This document shows, piece after piece, positions 10,989-24,549 of a stretch of 64,000 bases of DNA (positions are counted from its first letter, which is position 1; the number at the start of each line of letters is the position of its first letter). The DNA is from Phorcus lineatus (taxonomy: Eukaryota; Mollusca; Gastropoda; Trochida; Trochidae): NCBI GenBank assembly GCA_921293015.1, contig OV121081.1:63505022-63569021 (forward strand), written 5' to 3'. The translations under genes and the position numbers were made by a program. The notes below the pieces were generated by a model, which made no database searches, was not told the DNA's origin, and saw only the letters and a program-made list of their open reading frames with translations.

Positions 10989-13925
10989 CGTGCCTCGGTG
11001 CTTTAAGTAGCAACAATATATGAGAGTGCCATATTTATTTATCATGTTCAAAAGTATTAGAATACAAAACAGTATTATGAACTTTACACTGTGTGAGTCA
11101 TTGTTTGATCAGACTCATCTACAGAGGTAACTAATGCTGATAAATCTGATTCGAAGAACCAGTCTCTATACCCTCAGCTAGTCCAACAAACTTTTCACAA
11201 GTATACTGAAGAATAATTCTTACACTTTTCTTTAAACAAATAATTTACTGAACCTCGCACGCGTTACAGACCTTTGTTTTGTTTGTTTATGAATAACCTG
11301 GACGAATTGCTCAGTAATTTTTCAAATTATTAATTGTTTTTCTTGATATGAACCGATACTACTTGATGCAGCTGGACTTCACGAAACTCTTAACTCATCG
11401 TTTATATTTACCTGAAAAAAGTATTGCACTAGTGAACTAATTTGAATTTTGCTCAAGTTCTGTAAATCTTGAGATTTTGAGAACAGAATGGATTCTTCTT
11501 CCTCACAGACACATTGACGCCTTATTCAGTAGATGGAGAAGTTTTATGACAATCACTGGTGTTGATCGGATTTGAAGCAAATGTTCAACGTTGATCATAA
11601 TGTTGTTCCTTTTAAAAAATCCAGCACGATATCGTAATGTGAGTAAAAGAAATCTGTTTAAAAAACTCAACATGTTTAGGTAAACTGTTATTGTCCGGTG
11701 TTTTTAAATGAAATTGATTATCATAGAGTTTATTTAATTATTTTTTACGATGGTTTACAATGCCAATAAAATGATTAAGGATTTGATCCTTAACGATCGA
11801 GTATAATTAACTGATATCACAACAATTTTAATATAGTATAACTTGCAGCAGTACCTCCACATGTCTACAGAGTGACACTTGACATGTAGAAGTAGACCTA
11901 GATAAAACAATTAGTTTCGGGGGCGCACGTCTAAAAGCCACCGAATTAATTGTTTGAAATCGAGAATAATTTCTTTCAATTGCTGATGTCTCCAGTCAAT
12001 CGAAGGTACGATTTAACGACGCTCGTTAAGCGTGGATAGAAACTGTCCTTCAAGAATACTGTCATAAATACATTAATCACCTGCCCATGCAAGAAAATTA
12101 CCTACTGCTGTCTGCTTATGTGGATAAACAATTCTGAAATATATAACTTTCAATTATACCCTTCATTTGAGTTGGCCGTTGATATGAGATTTGTGGAAAA
12201 AGTAACTCCCACATTTGTTAATCGTCTACTGAAGCAGATTGATTTCGCTTTCTTCCAAATGTCATTTTCATAGAATAAAACGAACATTCATATTCCCAAG
12301 TACATGCTTATCATTCCCATCAAGTCGTTCTTTAAAAATCAAGCACTATTTCTAAACCTTCTTGATAAAAAAACAAACAAAACAAAACAATTTAAGTGTA
12401 CACTCTAGCTATGCTGTAATTTTAAATGAAAATTCATTCACTGAATATCTTAGACGGTAGCTACCACATGGTCTTTATGGTCTACATGGTCTGGTCTCTA
12501 GTTAGAGTAGTTGTTAGTATGAGTCAAATTCTTACACATGACTTCACCGACCCCAGACTCTCTTCAACTCTATGTTGAATGTTTTTACTTATTTATAACA
12601 TCATCGAGACGTGGAGAAAATTAACGTTTGTGCTTCTGCGCATAATATCATATTCAAATGTGATTAATATTTTCGTTATCTTACACACGAGAAGTGTTTT
12701 TCTGCTGAGAACCATTAACTCAAGTCACACATGATCTGCAATGTTTGCTTTAAATAGACTCAGAAAACAAATCTATTTGAAACTAGCTGCATTATTATAC
12801 GCCCCAAGGTCCACCATGACGGATCGTTGATATCTATCATAAAATCATATGAACCTTTTCCAAATCAGTCTAAACCATCTTGACAAAATGGTATCATCAG
12901 CATTTAATGCTAAATATACGCCTTTTACATGTTTACAACTTTCATCATTATGTACATCTTTAGAAGTTGATTTTTTGTGTCTCATGTACATTTATATAAA
13001 TTATCTGAACTATTAAATACTGGCGACCCTGGCTTGTCGTTTATTCTGCTTTACATATATTTACAAGATTATGTTTGACTCAATGTCGCTACACTGAATC
13101 GATTTGATTAGACATTTCATCCTTCAGCACTGATTAGTAAAGGTTTTGCACATTTGATTCAAACAAATTACTCAAATTTTGAGTCGCTGACAACTCCAAG
13201 CAAATATTTCTTCTTGAAATACTTCGACAGAGCCTAAGAATGCTTTTGTCGGACGAGCTTTATTTGTACCTTACTGCCACCTAAGGACTCTACTTAGACT
13301 TGTGGGGCTTGTGGATTTCCTCTGTCGGGGAGTTTGAAGTGCCTCTTGTTTAAACGAAAGTAATGAGCGATAAAATTAACGATTATGAAATGTTATGGCC
13401 TTTATCTTACAAAACCAAGTTGTATACATTATCTAAAACTTGAACCAACACCATTTAGTACAAGGAATATGTCTTTATGTCAGTTATAAACCTTTCAACC
13501 GATGATTGCGATGAGATAACTTGGACACAAATGGGACTTTCGTATCAAGTCTTTTGATTGGGCTATTCTTTCCAAAAATTAAAAAAACTGTAGTAAAGTG
13601 TGAGACGGGAACTTTTCTTTTAACTTTTGAGGTTTTCTTGGTGTTGACAGATAGGCTAACTCGTTAGTGGCTCTAATATGTCTAATCTTCACTCGTCAAT
13701 GTCCAATAAGATTTGATGGATACATTACTGAAAGTATGGCATCACTAATGGTTAAATATTTCGAGGAAGGTCATCTGAATACATGAATATTCAAAGTTAT
13801 TTGCATTGTGAGAAGTCTGGCTTTTATTTCTCTTGTCGCAATAAGTAAAGATAGACAAACTGCCTGAAAGCTTTCTTCTTGCACGAATACAGACAGTCAG
13901 ACAGACATACCGTCTCACCTCGTAC
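10989..13925. other. GPCR 3' flank and non-genic DNA
   Basis: Beyond a presumed 3' UTR I find no gene, RNA gene or clear repeat. The sequence is AT-rich with only short frames. Confidence 0.35.
11765..11770 (+). promoter_or_regulatory. Candidate polyadenylation signal AATAAA
   Basis: A canonical AATAAA lies about 780 bp after the GPCR stop on the same strand. It is one of few such hexamers there, but AT-rich DNA yields them by chance. Confidence 0.25.
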
Positions 13926-13929
13926 ATAA

Positions 13930-15500
13930 ATCAATAAAAAATATACATATATACATACAAAAAACGTATGACGATCCACCTATTCTGTGTCACGAGAGAC
14001 ACAAAAGCTAAATACATTATATACAAAAAAGCCACACAAGAACACTTAAAATATATCAAATATGATTGAATAAAATATTTTTTCTCCTTTCTAAAATACG
14101 TTTGCATGTTTGGCCGCTCAAAGTACAATAACAGGGTTAGACAATATATATGAGACTTAGCACAGGCGCTAATATATATAAAATTATCACAGGAATTGCT
14201 ATATTTTGCTAAAAGATCTTCTCTAAGATCATCTAAAACTGGACATTCTAAAAAACATGACCTTCGTCTTCAACGCTTTGGCTACAGTTAAAACACACTC
14301 TGTCGCCAACGGTACACTCGTAGATCTCCCGGGGCAACACCGCATCTGAACTGGACCATAGCACGACAACAGGAAAAGGGAAGGCAACTCTGTGGATATG
14401 AAAGTTTAAACTTACTATAAAGTCGTACTTTATTTCCTCCGTCACCCCGTTTACTGTTAGGATTGTCCACGGTTGTTCACCAATTTTCTTTAAGACGTTG
14501 CATTAGTTTGTCAGCAATATCAGATGAGATAAAAGCTAAAGGGAAGAAGTTCCCAATAGGAATAAAATGTTCCAACTTGACACTTCTTAACTTGTAATGC
14601 ACACGGCAGTTTAAAAACCTTAAATCATAGTCTATCTTGATTCAAACGACACATCTTCTTGTAAACTCAGGACACACTCTTCCATTGCCGCACAACCGTG
14701 GGTACCCAGCCCATATCTCCCCCTACTCCACTGGTGGTCGTAAACTTTCTCACTCCCATACAAAATCTTATTGCACGATTTTGGACAGAATTTATTGCTT
14801 GAATATACGTCCCCCATATAGCAGCACCGTAATCAATGGTTGACCACACCATAGAGTCATATAATTTCGTGAGAGTCTCATTATGCATCCCTCCTAAGAT
14901 TCTCCACTTAGATACCGATAAACCATGCAAGTGCTGTATTCGCCGAGTTTGTCACCGCTTTACCCTTTCGCATGTAGTTTAAATGTTCTTTTAGCAGCAG
15001 ACCAAGGTAGTTGTAGCAATCAGTAACATCCAGGTTAAAATCTCCACACTTGAAGCTTGCCTCTGTTCTTGTCACCTACTGGCGTCTTAGTGAACTATTT
15101 TTTATTAGTAGCGTCGACAGTCATCTTGTTATTAGCACACCATGCACCCACACTATCTAAAAGCATATCTAAGTCACTTCCATTTTCTGCTAAAATCACA
15201 ATATCGTCAGCGTATGCCAGTACAAAAATTCGCTTATCATCAACTTGTAGACCAATATTAAAACCATCAAACTATCAAGTCATTCATATACACGTTGAAT
15301 AAAAGGGAAAATAGTAAACATCCTTGTCGCAAACCGCATTTCACATAAAGAGAATTGATGTATTGAAACATTTATTTTTACATAAGACTGGAGATTCATA
15401 TATAAAGACATGAGGGCGTAATACATGTTACCGTTTATACCAAAGTGACTTAGTTTCATCCACATCAGTTCTCTTCTTCCGGAATCTGTTTTGTTCATCC
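13930..15500 (-). pseudogene. Non-LTR retrotransposon (LINE) relic: reverse transcriptase C-terminal half
   Basis: Read on the minus strand, broken frames give ordered parts of a LINE ORF2. First comes an RT palm segment with LMWMKLSHFGINGNMYYAL (about 15400-15465), then the catalytic YADD box within AYADDIVILAENGSDL (about 15183-15230), then the post-RT segment LYDSMVWSTIDYGAAIWG (about 14815-14870), and finally a C-terminal zinc-binding CxxC...H motif, CFNCSQSVEDEGH, near 14260-14300. Stops and frameshifts separate these blocks, for example one in the T run just after the zinc motif, so it is inactive. The 5' half is missing. Such C-terminal CCHC-type ORF2 proteins belong to restriction-endonuclease-free, APE-type LINE lineages common in molluscs; the clade was not resolved. 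Confidence 0.8.
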
Positions 15501-15558
15501 CTCAACGGGCCATTAGACTCCGAATACAAGCAACCTCAGAAAGCGAAATGTAACGTTA

Positions 15559-16000
15559 CTTTATACTTTATCCATACTCGACCCCCAGGGTTGTATGTTC
15601 CGTTACTTTACACTTTATCCATCCTCTGTCCCCCAGGGCTGTATGTTCCGTTACTTTACACTTTATCCATCCTCTGTCCCCCAGGGCTGTATGTTCCGTT
15701 ATTTTACACTTTATCCATCCTCTGTCCCCCAGGGTTGTATGTTCCGTTACTTTACACTTTATCCATACTCGATCCCCCAGGGCTGTATGTTCCGTCACTT
15801 TACACATTATCCATCCTCGATTCCCCAGGGCTGTATGTTCCGTTACTTTACACTTTATCCATCCTCGATCCCCCAGGGCTCTATGTTCCGTCACTTTACA
15901 CATTATCCATCCTCGATTCCCCAGGGCTGTATGTTCCGTTACTTTACACTTTATCCATCCTCGATCCCCCAGGGTTGTATGTTCCGTTACTTTACAGTCA
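15559..16000. repeat. 48-bp minisatellite, about 9 copies
   Basis: Unit CAGGG(C/T)TGTATGTTCCGTTA followed by CTTTACACTTTATCCATCCT and CTGTCCCC or CGATCCCC. Homogeneous copies alternate between subtypes with GTTACTTTACACTTT and GTCACTTTACACATT, implying higher-order amplification. The 48-bp period leaves several frames open on both strands (for example 15591-16010 and 15568-15903); these are not considered genes. It abuts the 5' side of the LINE relic. Confidence 0.9.
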
Positions 16001-16152
16001 CAAAGTCTGATTGTTCATTTGCTCTACGCTTTATCACCCAAGGTACATAAGTTATATTTCGATTAAAGGATTAACTCAAATCCAAGGTATCAAGATGATC
16101 ATATTCAGCAAAGGGATTACATGAGTTATTTTAATTTATTTCAGTATACATA

Positions 16153-16245
16153 ATGAAAAGACCCAGGACTGATAAAGAGCAACTAGCATTGGAATATTTA
16201 GCTCAGATGACGGAGGATCTAAACCCACAAACAAGATACGAATGA
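16153..16245 (+). CDS. Possible short coding exon (30 codons)
   Basis: TTTAATTTATTTCAG (ending at 16144) forms a good splice acceptor 8 bp before an ATG; the frame then runs 30 codons to TGA with a charged, helix-prone sequence starting MKRPRTDKEQLALEYLAQ. No partner exon or homology was found, so chance remains likely. It could instead be a terminal exon fragment. Confidence 0.15.
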   Translation: MKRPRTDKEQLALEYLAQMTEDLNPQTRYE

Positions 16246-18289
16246 AATATTCTGACGTTTTGCTTGTCCTCTTAATGTAGATCATACAGTAAATGGTTTA
16301 TATCCTTGTAATAAGCCGCTGGTACATAAGGGCTTTTTCAAGCAGCGATGAATCAAATTGATCAATAACAATAAAAAGCAAGATAATTTCTAGGTTAACG
16401 ACTAGGCTTATCACAAAACAGATCGTGTTCGCCACTTGGTGAATCATATGCATATACCGAGATTCTTTATAGTGTTTAACAGAGTAATTTTGGTGCGATA
16501 ATCGTTGTCTTTCAAGCTTTCTCTTGCAAAACCAATTTTTTTCATTGAAGTTCCGTTGTTTTGTACTTCTGTTTGATCTTGGTGAAGCATCTCATATTCC
16601 TTTCTTATCATCCGACTAATTGATTTCATGAAATAGTCCCAAACAATCAATTTTTATTTCAAAAGATTGTGCCAATGCGTCAAAACTGAGATGAAAGTAT
16701 AAAATGTCATACTTTGTATGGTTTCAGACTGGGCGTGTGTTGTTTTCTTGTTTACTGGAAATAATGGATTGTTTTGTCAGAACAAAACTGAACTCAAAAC
16801 ATCGTTTCATGTATTAGTGGATTCAAAGAAGAGTCTTTCAAGTCTTCAATTTCAAACCGATTTATTTTTTATTTTGTATTCACCCGAGATGACATCGTAA
16901 TAAACATTTTACGTACACAAAAATGGTAGATTAGTGATTTCAAAACAATGATTTATACTGTCTGTAACTAATTTACTGTTTAGAACTGCTTCGAGGATAT
17001 GAGGTATTGGGACAATAACTGCTATTACTGTTTAAGAATTATCAAATGCTTCAATAGATGAAGTTGGTTTCTTAAGGCTTCTGATGACTTTGCTTTAAAC
17101 CCCAGGTATGAAACACAGGTGTAATGACTTCGGGAGTGCTCCTAGCGCTAGATTCAATGTTTACACGCGAGGAGTGTCATGCTTCTTTAGAAGATTATCA
17201 CTTAATGATGGATCATCTGCAATGAATGATATTTCACGGGATAAAGTAAATGATATCAAAAGCAATGACGCACACACATATTTCGCAAATGATCATAATG
17301 CACGGATGATGAATGTATCTTGATATTATCGACAGGTTTTCATTAATGTTATTTTGAGACAATGAACTCATTCAGGTTACGAGTTAATTCTCAAAGTTGT
17401 ATTAAATCATATGTTCATGTTACTGTTTCATGAACTACGATATTGCAAACTGGTCTTTCCATAAGTTTACATACAAGCTGATGGCCAAAAAAGTTAGCAA
17501 CAGCGATGCGTTAGAAATCGATAAAGTAACAATTGTTGAAGTACCTTAATGAGAAATATTTAATCGTATGTTCTCAGTTAAGATAAAATTCAAAAGTTGT
17601 ACTCAAAAGATGCTCACATTCCTATTCCATCCGTTTAACTAATCAATATTTACAATTTCGTTCACAACTGACTCGTATGTTTGTTTTATTGCGTCAGTCA
17701 CTTTGACCAGCTTTACTTTTTCCTTTTTGAAAACAGGTCAATTATGAAATGAGTACATAAGTACCTATATGTCCTACAATAGCCAATTCGAATGCATTAC
17801 AGTCTTTCAGGTCACCAAGACAAGTCTACATGAATTGTCCTATTTCCATATGAATTGTGAAGGAATGTACTCGAACATCGAAAAAATAAAAAAAACCCAC
17901 AGATATTCTAACAAAGATGCTAAACGTAGTTCATAATTGAGCTCAGTTTTTACAGGAAGCAATCAAGTGTGCGGCTCTTTGTCTGGTTGTTAATTACACT
18001 AGATGTCATCCTCCTCTCGTGGACTCATCAGAGCCAACACGTGGTCCCTATGTTCTCATAGTGTGCTGATGTGGTGGCAGTTGTCTGCCATTCATGGTTC
18101 AGAGTCATAAACTGTGGGCTAGACAAAGCGCAACATAAAGCTTCTTCTGCATCAGCGTATTTGTACCTGCCAGCCTCTTGTAATACCCTGATGTCTATAA
18201 AAGTGGAAAGCTAGTCTCGCTCTAGATGAATGGAGCCAATGAAATCACTTTCCTCAAGCGGCAGCGACAATAAAATGACGAAATATTGA
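16246..18289. other. Non-genic stretch
   Basis: No supportable coding sequence. A TATAAAAG motif sits at about 18194-18201 in a locally less AT-rich stretch (about 17,950-18,260), which might be a promoter or untranslated exon, but nothing downstream confirms it. Confidence 0.25.
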
Positions 18290-18316
18290 GATATTAAACT
18301 TCTCGAATAAATACAT

Positions 18317-18322
18317 TTTATT
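18317..18322 (-). promoter_or_regulatory. Candidate polyadenylation signal AATAAA
   Basis: On the minus strand CCAATAAAATG follows the putative small exon at a typical 3' UTR distance. It strengthens the case that this exon ends a transcript but is not proof. Confidence 0.3.
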
Positions 18323-18481
18323 GGCTAAAATAATTCATGTCATATAAAGTTATAGATAACCAGCTGCGGGCGATATGAGACATTTGCATTGTTAGATATC
18401 ATGCTATTGCAGGGGCCGCGGTATAGCAAGGTGGTCGTAAAGAAGCGAGGTAATGAAGTTGCATCTTCATTGTTAGCGTTG

Positions 18482-18715
18482 CTACTGCTGATGATACCTT
18501 CGCCGACGGGCATCATAATTGCGCTTAAATCTGGTGTAAAACTTGCCCACAGTTGACTTGATAGCGGTTAAGAACAAAAAGGTTAACGGCAAAATCATTC
18601 ACCATAAGATGTTGAGTCCAAGACGGAACCCTTGAAAGTGGTGTTTAGGATTATAGCCTGCCTCCATCCCAGCCAGGGGAACGTTAAGTATAGAAGAGCT
18701 TGAACCACCGGTCAT
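18482..18715 (-). pseudogene. Putative small membrane-protein exon with in-frame TGA
   Basis: A minus-strand exon appears to start at 18721, just after TTATTACACTTGTAG (a good acceptor), with ATG at 18715. The frame reads 38 codons (MTGGSSSSILNVPLAG...), then TGA at 18599-18601 followed at once by an in-frame ATG and 38 more codons with a hydrophobic segment (MILPLTFLFLTAI), a basic tail (ARRRRYHQQ) and TAG at 18482-18484. An AATAAA for this strand lies at 18317-18322, about 160 bp further on. Taken together this looks like the last exon of a transcript for a short single-pass membrane protein, disrupted by TGA, read through, or read as two small peptides. Unrecognised family. Each half is short enough to arise by chance. 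Confidence 0.3.
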
Positions 18716-18721
18716 ACAGCC

Positions 18722-21700
18722 CTACAAGTGTAATAACGTGCAAGATTGTATCTTTATCTGATCAATATCTTCAGCTGATACAACGGTTAACTTCCTGGAC
18801 TTATGAATTATGGGGATGGCGGTAGATTAACACTGCTGGGGTGATTTATAGATGCCAGAATATGGTTACTTATACAAATAGCTTCCTTTTAACCTGTGGG
18901 AATAGGAGCAAGGAATAAGGTAAATCCCAATCTTCATATTATTTGAAATCACACTTTATCACTTAAGTTCTAACATGGTGTATGTTAGACGAAACACCTT
19001 TTAAACATTTCCTAGTGATACGCCTGTTCTTTGTATTTGACTATCAAGAATAATCTTTATATGAGACGAAACATACATTGTCTTTCCATTTATCAGTATT
19101 GACATTTTAAATGACAATAATCTAGTTCGTTTAGAGAAGTATTTAAAAAATATTTTCACAATTATGATGGATATTTTATCTCTCGACACATGGTCGCTCA
19201 TATTAATGTGAAATAATCAATAGCAAAATAATACGACATATGCTGCCAATGGAAATATGGGTAATAGAACATTCATGGCAGGTGTAATAAAATTTATCAT
19301 CTCCTCGACATATTGTTATACTGCACTTCTAATGTTTGCCAAGGTTTAAACTCAGATTGATGGGACAGGTTTCTCTTCGTGGTCCTCTGAACAAATGCTG
19401 ACAATCATGTTTCTCTTGTGTTGTAGAGCACTTGAACAAATGCTGACAATATTTGTCTGGTCAAATCTATTCCTGTGATCTATCGAAAAACTTAACAATT
19501 AATATCGTCTTAATTCTAGTTTTTATTATATCAGGATACCTATAGGAATATTCCCTTAGAACGTTGTATCTTAGAATTTGATACAAATTCAACAGTTATA
19601 CAAACCGGAAAGTGGTCAATAACTTACATGTACATGAACTAATAATGAAGTGTCCACTGCAATTGCTTGAAATGTGTTACCTTTGTGGGACAGGCTTATA
19701 GCCTATTCATTATGCGCTGTTTAATTCATTTATTATATTACGATATATAACTATATAACTATTTGTCACCTTCATTCAAGGAAAATTCTTACGAAATGTA
19801 AAATCGGTTTGTCTCATGCCAGATATGTGAGTGACTTACCAATGGGTTTCAATAAAATCTACAGTTTATCATTTAGTCCTTGGCCAATGAGGTTGGTCAT
19901 TCTAATGAATTGTTCAAGGTTGTGATTTGCAATTCACATTCATATACCCGACGATCTTAACTAACAGCACTGGAACAAAGGGAGTGAATGTGTTCTGCAG
20001 AGAATATTAAATGAAAATAAAGAGTGTATTTGATATCCAAATCCGAAACCGTTGTGAATGGAAGTAAGCGTCAAATTTCTCAATTATAAATAGTGCTATT
20101 CGACATTTTCTCTGAAAGCTTTTCTTAATCAATTCAAAGGAGCCTATTTAAATAGTGCATCATCTACAAGAAAAACTTATCAAATTAGATTGGACAGTTC
20201 AGAGATCAATGTTCAGCGTAGTTCTCTGATTCAATATATGTTTATCTACATGATTTACAAAATGAACGCTTTGAAAATGTGTATCTGCCCGTATCTCTGT
20301 CTCTCTCTCTATTTCCCTCTCTCTGTCACTGTCTGTCTTTCTGTCTGTCTATCTGTCTGTCTCTGTATTTTACTCTCTGTCACTGTTTATCTGCATGTCT
20401 GTCTCTGTATTTTACTTTCTGTTACTGTCTATCTGCCCGTCTGTCTGTCTCTCTATCCCCCCTCTCTCAATTCTATCAAGTTCTCGTGTTTCTTATTCTT
20501 TAAATAACACTGCACTCATAGCCAGGATCAAACTGACCGTCCATCCATCAGAGCTGCTGACAGGATAAGGGTAAACCAGGAACTCAGTCCGTGACGAGGC
20601 AACTACACGATATTTGTATAGAGGTCAACAACAATTCCTAGTATTTTTAGAAACATTTCTGTTTTATCATTTATCATATTAAATGCAATATTACTCAAAA
20701 CATTCAAAATACGACAAGCAGAAGAGTGACATTAGTAAGAAATAAACATCAATGGTTCGAAAAAATATCGGGAGAGGGAAAAAATAACTAAAAATTAACG
20801 ATTAGTGATATATAATTATTTTAGTTCTTAAATACGATTCCTTGTACATATCTTTAATGCTCGTAATATGATAAGCAATTTGGTTGCACCTCCAAGACTA
20901 TCGAAATGAAGAATATGGAGGGTAGTTCAAACCTTCACGACAAATAATCCTTTATTCGCTATTAATGACCTAAACCTTTGTATACTATTTAAAAAATAAA
21001 GAATAACGATAAAATCGATATTTCGACTTCACACAACACAACGTGCCGTTGTCATTATTTAGCTCAGTATAAAACTAACTTAAGTTCGAGGTCTCACATC
21101 TCAGAAATTTCTTATCCACATTCGCCAAGTTAAAAACTTTCCACAGCTTCAAAAGAAGCTGGTTTTCGCCAACACCTATTTGACCTACACCTTGCATGTC
21201 GGAGTCGATGTACGTGCGTCACCGAAGAAACAATTTGTTAAATGAAAAGAAAAAAAAGAAAGAAGAAAAATGTTTCCTTTATTTCAAATAGAGAAATAAA
21301 CACATTAAATAAGAGACGCAAAAGTGCAATGTTTATTACGTAAATCTGGTTTTAAAAAGTACGGCCTTCATTAATGATTAGAAAATACCAAACAAACGAA
21401 GAAATATTTCTCTCTATTATCTTTACGCAGTTTTTCACTAAGGCATTGGAGATTAGAAGAACTCGCGTTATTACCGCACTATCGTATGAAATGTATACAT
21501 TGAAATAATTTGTCATAAGTAAGTATCATTCAAGATGTTAATAAGAGAAAAGAACATTTCTTTTGTAAATATAATGAGAAGTACAAGCCTTAATAGCGTA
21601 GGTGGGAATCTTTAAAAATATCCTGTTTTATGTTACGGATTACTTTACATAACTCGGATAACTTCACATGACATTTGATAGACATTTCCGAAATTATAAA

Positions 21701-21985
21701 TACAAAATACCACAACCTACGTTTTGCCATTTTATTTAAAAGAAATCCACAGTGCCATGGCTGAGTTAAGTTAAGAGAACTTAATAAAAATATTTAAGTT
21801 CACTTAAGACACTTATCTATTATGGTTTATCAATTTCTTCAGTTCGTACAATGCGAGAAGAGAAGAACTACTTACAGCCCACTCGACCAGATTTGATTAT
21901 CAAATGACATGCCACTGGCTTTCTCGAAATGACGGATGTAAAACATCTTGGCTGACAATATCTATATTTTAATGATAGCAACGTA
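18722..21985. other. Non-genic stretch with pyrimidine-rich tract
   Basis: No gene supported. A CTGT/CTCT-rich simple tract occupies about 20290-20470 and creates two artificial Cys/Ser/Leu-rich frames. Confidence 0.35.
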
Positions 21986-22600
21986 TAAAACAAGACTCAA
22001 CAGAGAATGGTAAATCCCACAGTCGCCAAAAGTTTGTAACCTATTAATAATCATAAAATGAAAAAGTCTAATTAACATTCTAATTTGAACAAGCTAACCA
22101 TCCCCCTACAGTCCAGATCTGGCCCCAAACTTCTATCTGTTTTGCAACCCGAAATCACACTTGCGTGTGTACAAGATTTGCCAATGATGATGAACTCAAT
22201 GCCGCTACTGACATAGACAGTCTTAAAGACAAATGGGCAAATTGCATTGAGATCCAGAAATATTATGTTGAAAAATAGAATAAATATCACAACCATGGGC
22301 CTCTGTTTTATATTAGCTTCTATGAACTTATTAACTTCCCCTCGTATGTTCAGAACTGACCGAGCCAGAGCCAACCGTTGTTCAGTAGACAATTGTACTA
22401 GTATGTTTGTTTAACTGTTGTATCATTCAACAGCTTAAGGAGCCAGTGTCAGTTGTTCTGTTTTATATCCACTTCTATGATCTATTGACTTCCCCTCGTA
22501 AAACAAGACTCAACAGAAGATAGATTCCACCAGTCCCAAAACAGTTTGTAACGTCTTAATAACCATCAAATATAATTTCTAATTAACCTTCTAGTAGAGT
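21986..22600. repeat. Diverged direct duplication (about 95-bp units)
   Basis: 21986-22080 and 22500-22595 share AAACAAGACTCAACAGA, CCCA...AGTTTGTAAC, TTAATAA, and TCTAATTAAC(A/C)TTCTA in order. A second pair, 22317-22345 and 22468-22498, shares CTTCTATGA and ACTTCCCCTCGTA. The pattern suggests a nested duplication. The 106-codon minus frame at 22072-22392 lies within it and has no recognisable domain. Confidence 0.55.
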
Positions 22601-24549
22601 TCAGAAGGATGTGGAACAAGGAGTTGTCTGTATACAGAATCAAAATTCAAGTTATTCCTATTGAAACGGTAAAATTTAAATTCTCAGAAAGGTTAAAACA
22701 TGGAAAGGAACCTCTTCAGTAGGTAGATAAAAATATCATACGTGGCCTTTGAGCTATCAATGCAAAGAGTCCAAATTCAACTTGTTTCCATTGAATCAGT
22801 CCAATAAATTTTCAGAAAAACCCTGCGTGCAATCAAACACTCATCGTTCCCTACGGTCGTCCAGCTTTTACCTTTTTACAGGATAGCCATGTACGAAAGG
22901 CTACACCTTTCCGAGTAAGCAATACATTAAGGGAACAAGCAAGACTTAGTGCCAAGTCGGAAAACACAAGACCCGAAACTCAGGTCAACCTACACTTCAG
23001 GACCGTTCAATGACATGGCAATTCCCACATCAAAGATAATTAAGAATTTATTTCAATAATTTTGAAAAGAGCCCAGCTTTTCGGTGCTAAAACGATAACA
23101 ATTAATATCGAAATCTGTAGCTGCCTGCACGTTAACTATTTATCTGAGAAACGTAGGGTTATCATGATAGAAGCCACTTGAAGGCACCTAATCTGATAAA
23201 AGGAATAAAAAGGGATAGAAAAGATCGAAAAAAAGTTAAATCGCCACTCCGTGATTTTCATAACATATTATTTACCTTTGATACGAAATTTAATGTCATA
23301 TGTTGTGATATAAAATCACAACATCTTAACTTTTCATGTCCAAAAGACATGTATGTGACAAATACTGGTTTTCCATGAAAATATAAAAAGAGCCTTAAAA
23401 ATGCACAGAGGTGTTGATATCACGTCCAATATACATGGATACTCGTTATAAAACCTAACAAACGCTATCAACTACTAACTGCCCTCCTTGCTGTTTCTAT
23501 AAGTCTCCAAAATTACGTTTGACTAATTGACGCTGGCCACTGTCCAGTTTTCGATCATAATGGCTACGGTCTACCTTCATATTGTCACTGTAAAAAAACA
23601 ATGTGTCTATTTGGTAACAGTTGATATTTCGCGATCAAATGACACCATTGATTAAGTTTAGCATATATGACTCCAACAACTTATGGAGTAGCCCTTAAAG
23701 GTTCTGATTGACAAAAATGATCCAAATATAATGGCGTTGTACGACACTGTTCAATAAGATATCAGAGCAGTACTGCATCATAACTTAATGCGTATTATGA
23801 CTTCACGCATCATCACAAATGAATATGAAACCGAGAAAGAACTGTGATTAAGTTCTGTAATATGAGCAAGTCAACGGTGGCCCAAACGGAACATGAGGTT
23901 TTCTACAGCTTCTTGATTTTTTCTTCATCGACCGCATGAAACAACATTGAAACCAGAGAAATTTGTACTGAAAAGACATCAATTTAAACGCGAAAAACAT
24001 GAAATTAAACACAAAAACTATAATGAAATTCGAAAAAGTGTAATTGTAATTAAAAAAAAATCAAATTATAAACCCTGAATAACTCAAAACAAAACACATG
24101 AAATTTAAACTGAAAAATGATTAACTATACTTTCTCTGCCTAAGGGACATTTCAAGAAATTCTTCTCCTGCCACCATGACGTTCCCGACAGAGCACAACT
24201 TTCAGTGGACGGGAGTAAGGGTATTAGAGCTTGAATAGGCAGGGAGATAAAGAATCCTTACTCCATAGTCATGTGTGGCACTGACTGTAGCTTGGCAAAT
24301 GAGCATTATCCTGAAACACTACACACCTTCATACCCAGTTTACAACTTGATCTGTATTCGTAATTTCTGCAGTTCAGTGGCGTCATATAAGGCATTAGAA
24401 AACTTTCAATTATTTACACCCATGGATCATGGGGATGGGTGAAGTAACGTGTTTCCACTGCATGCCCTTCCATTTTGTCTCTGGATACAAACGAAGGACC
24501 CAAGTTTCATCTTGAGCCAAATCTAAATCTGGGTCTGTACGGTATACGT
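22601..24549. other. Non-genic stretch
   Basis: No reading frame, splice chain or RNA gene supported on either strand. Confidence 0.35.

Noticed and set aside
15568-16050. Three frames of 111-151 codons on both strands
   Set aside because: Produced by the 48-bp period; all have the same 16-residue repeat and no coding context.
22072-22392. 106-codon minus frame MSTEQRLALARSVL...
   Set aside because: Lies within a local duplication, matches no family I recognise, and lacks splice or codon support.
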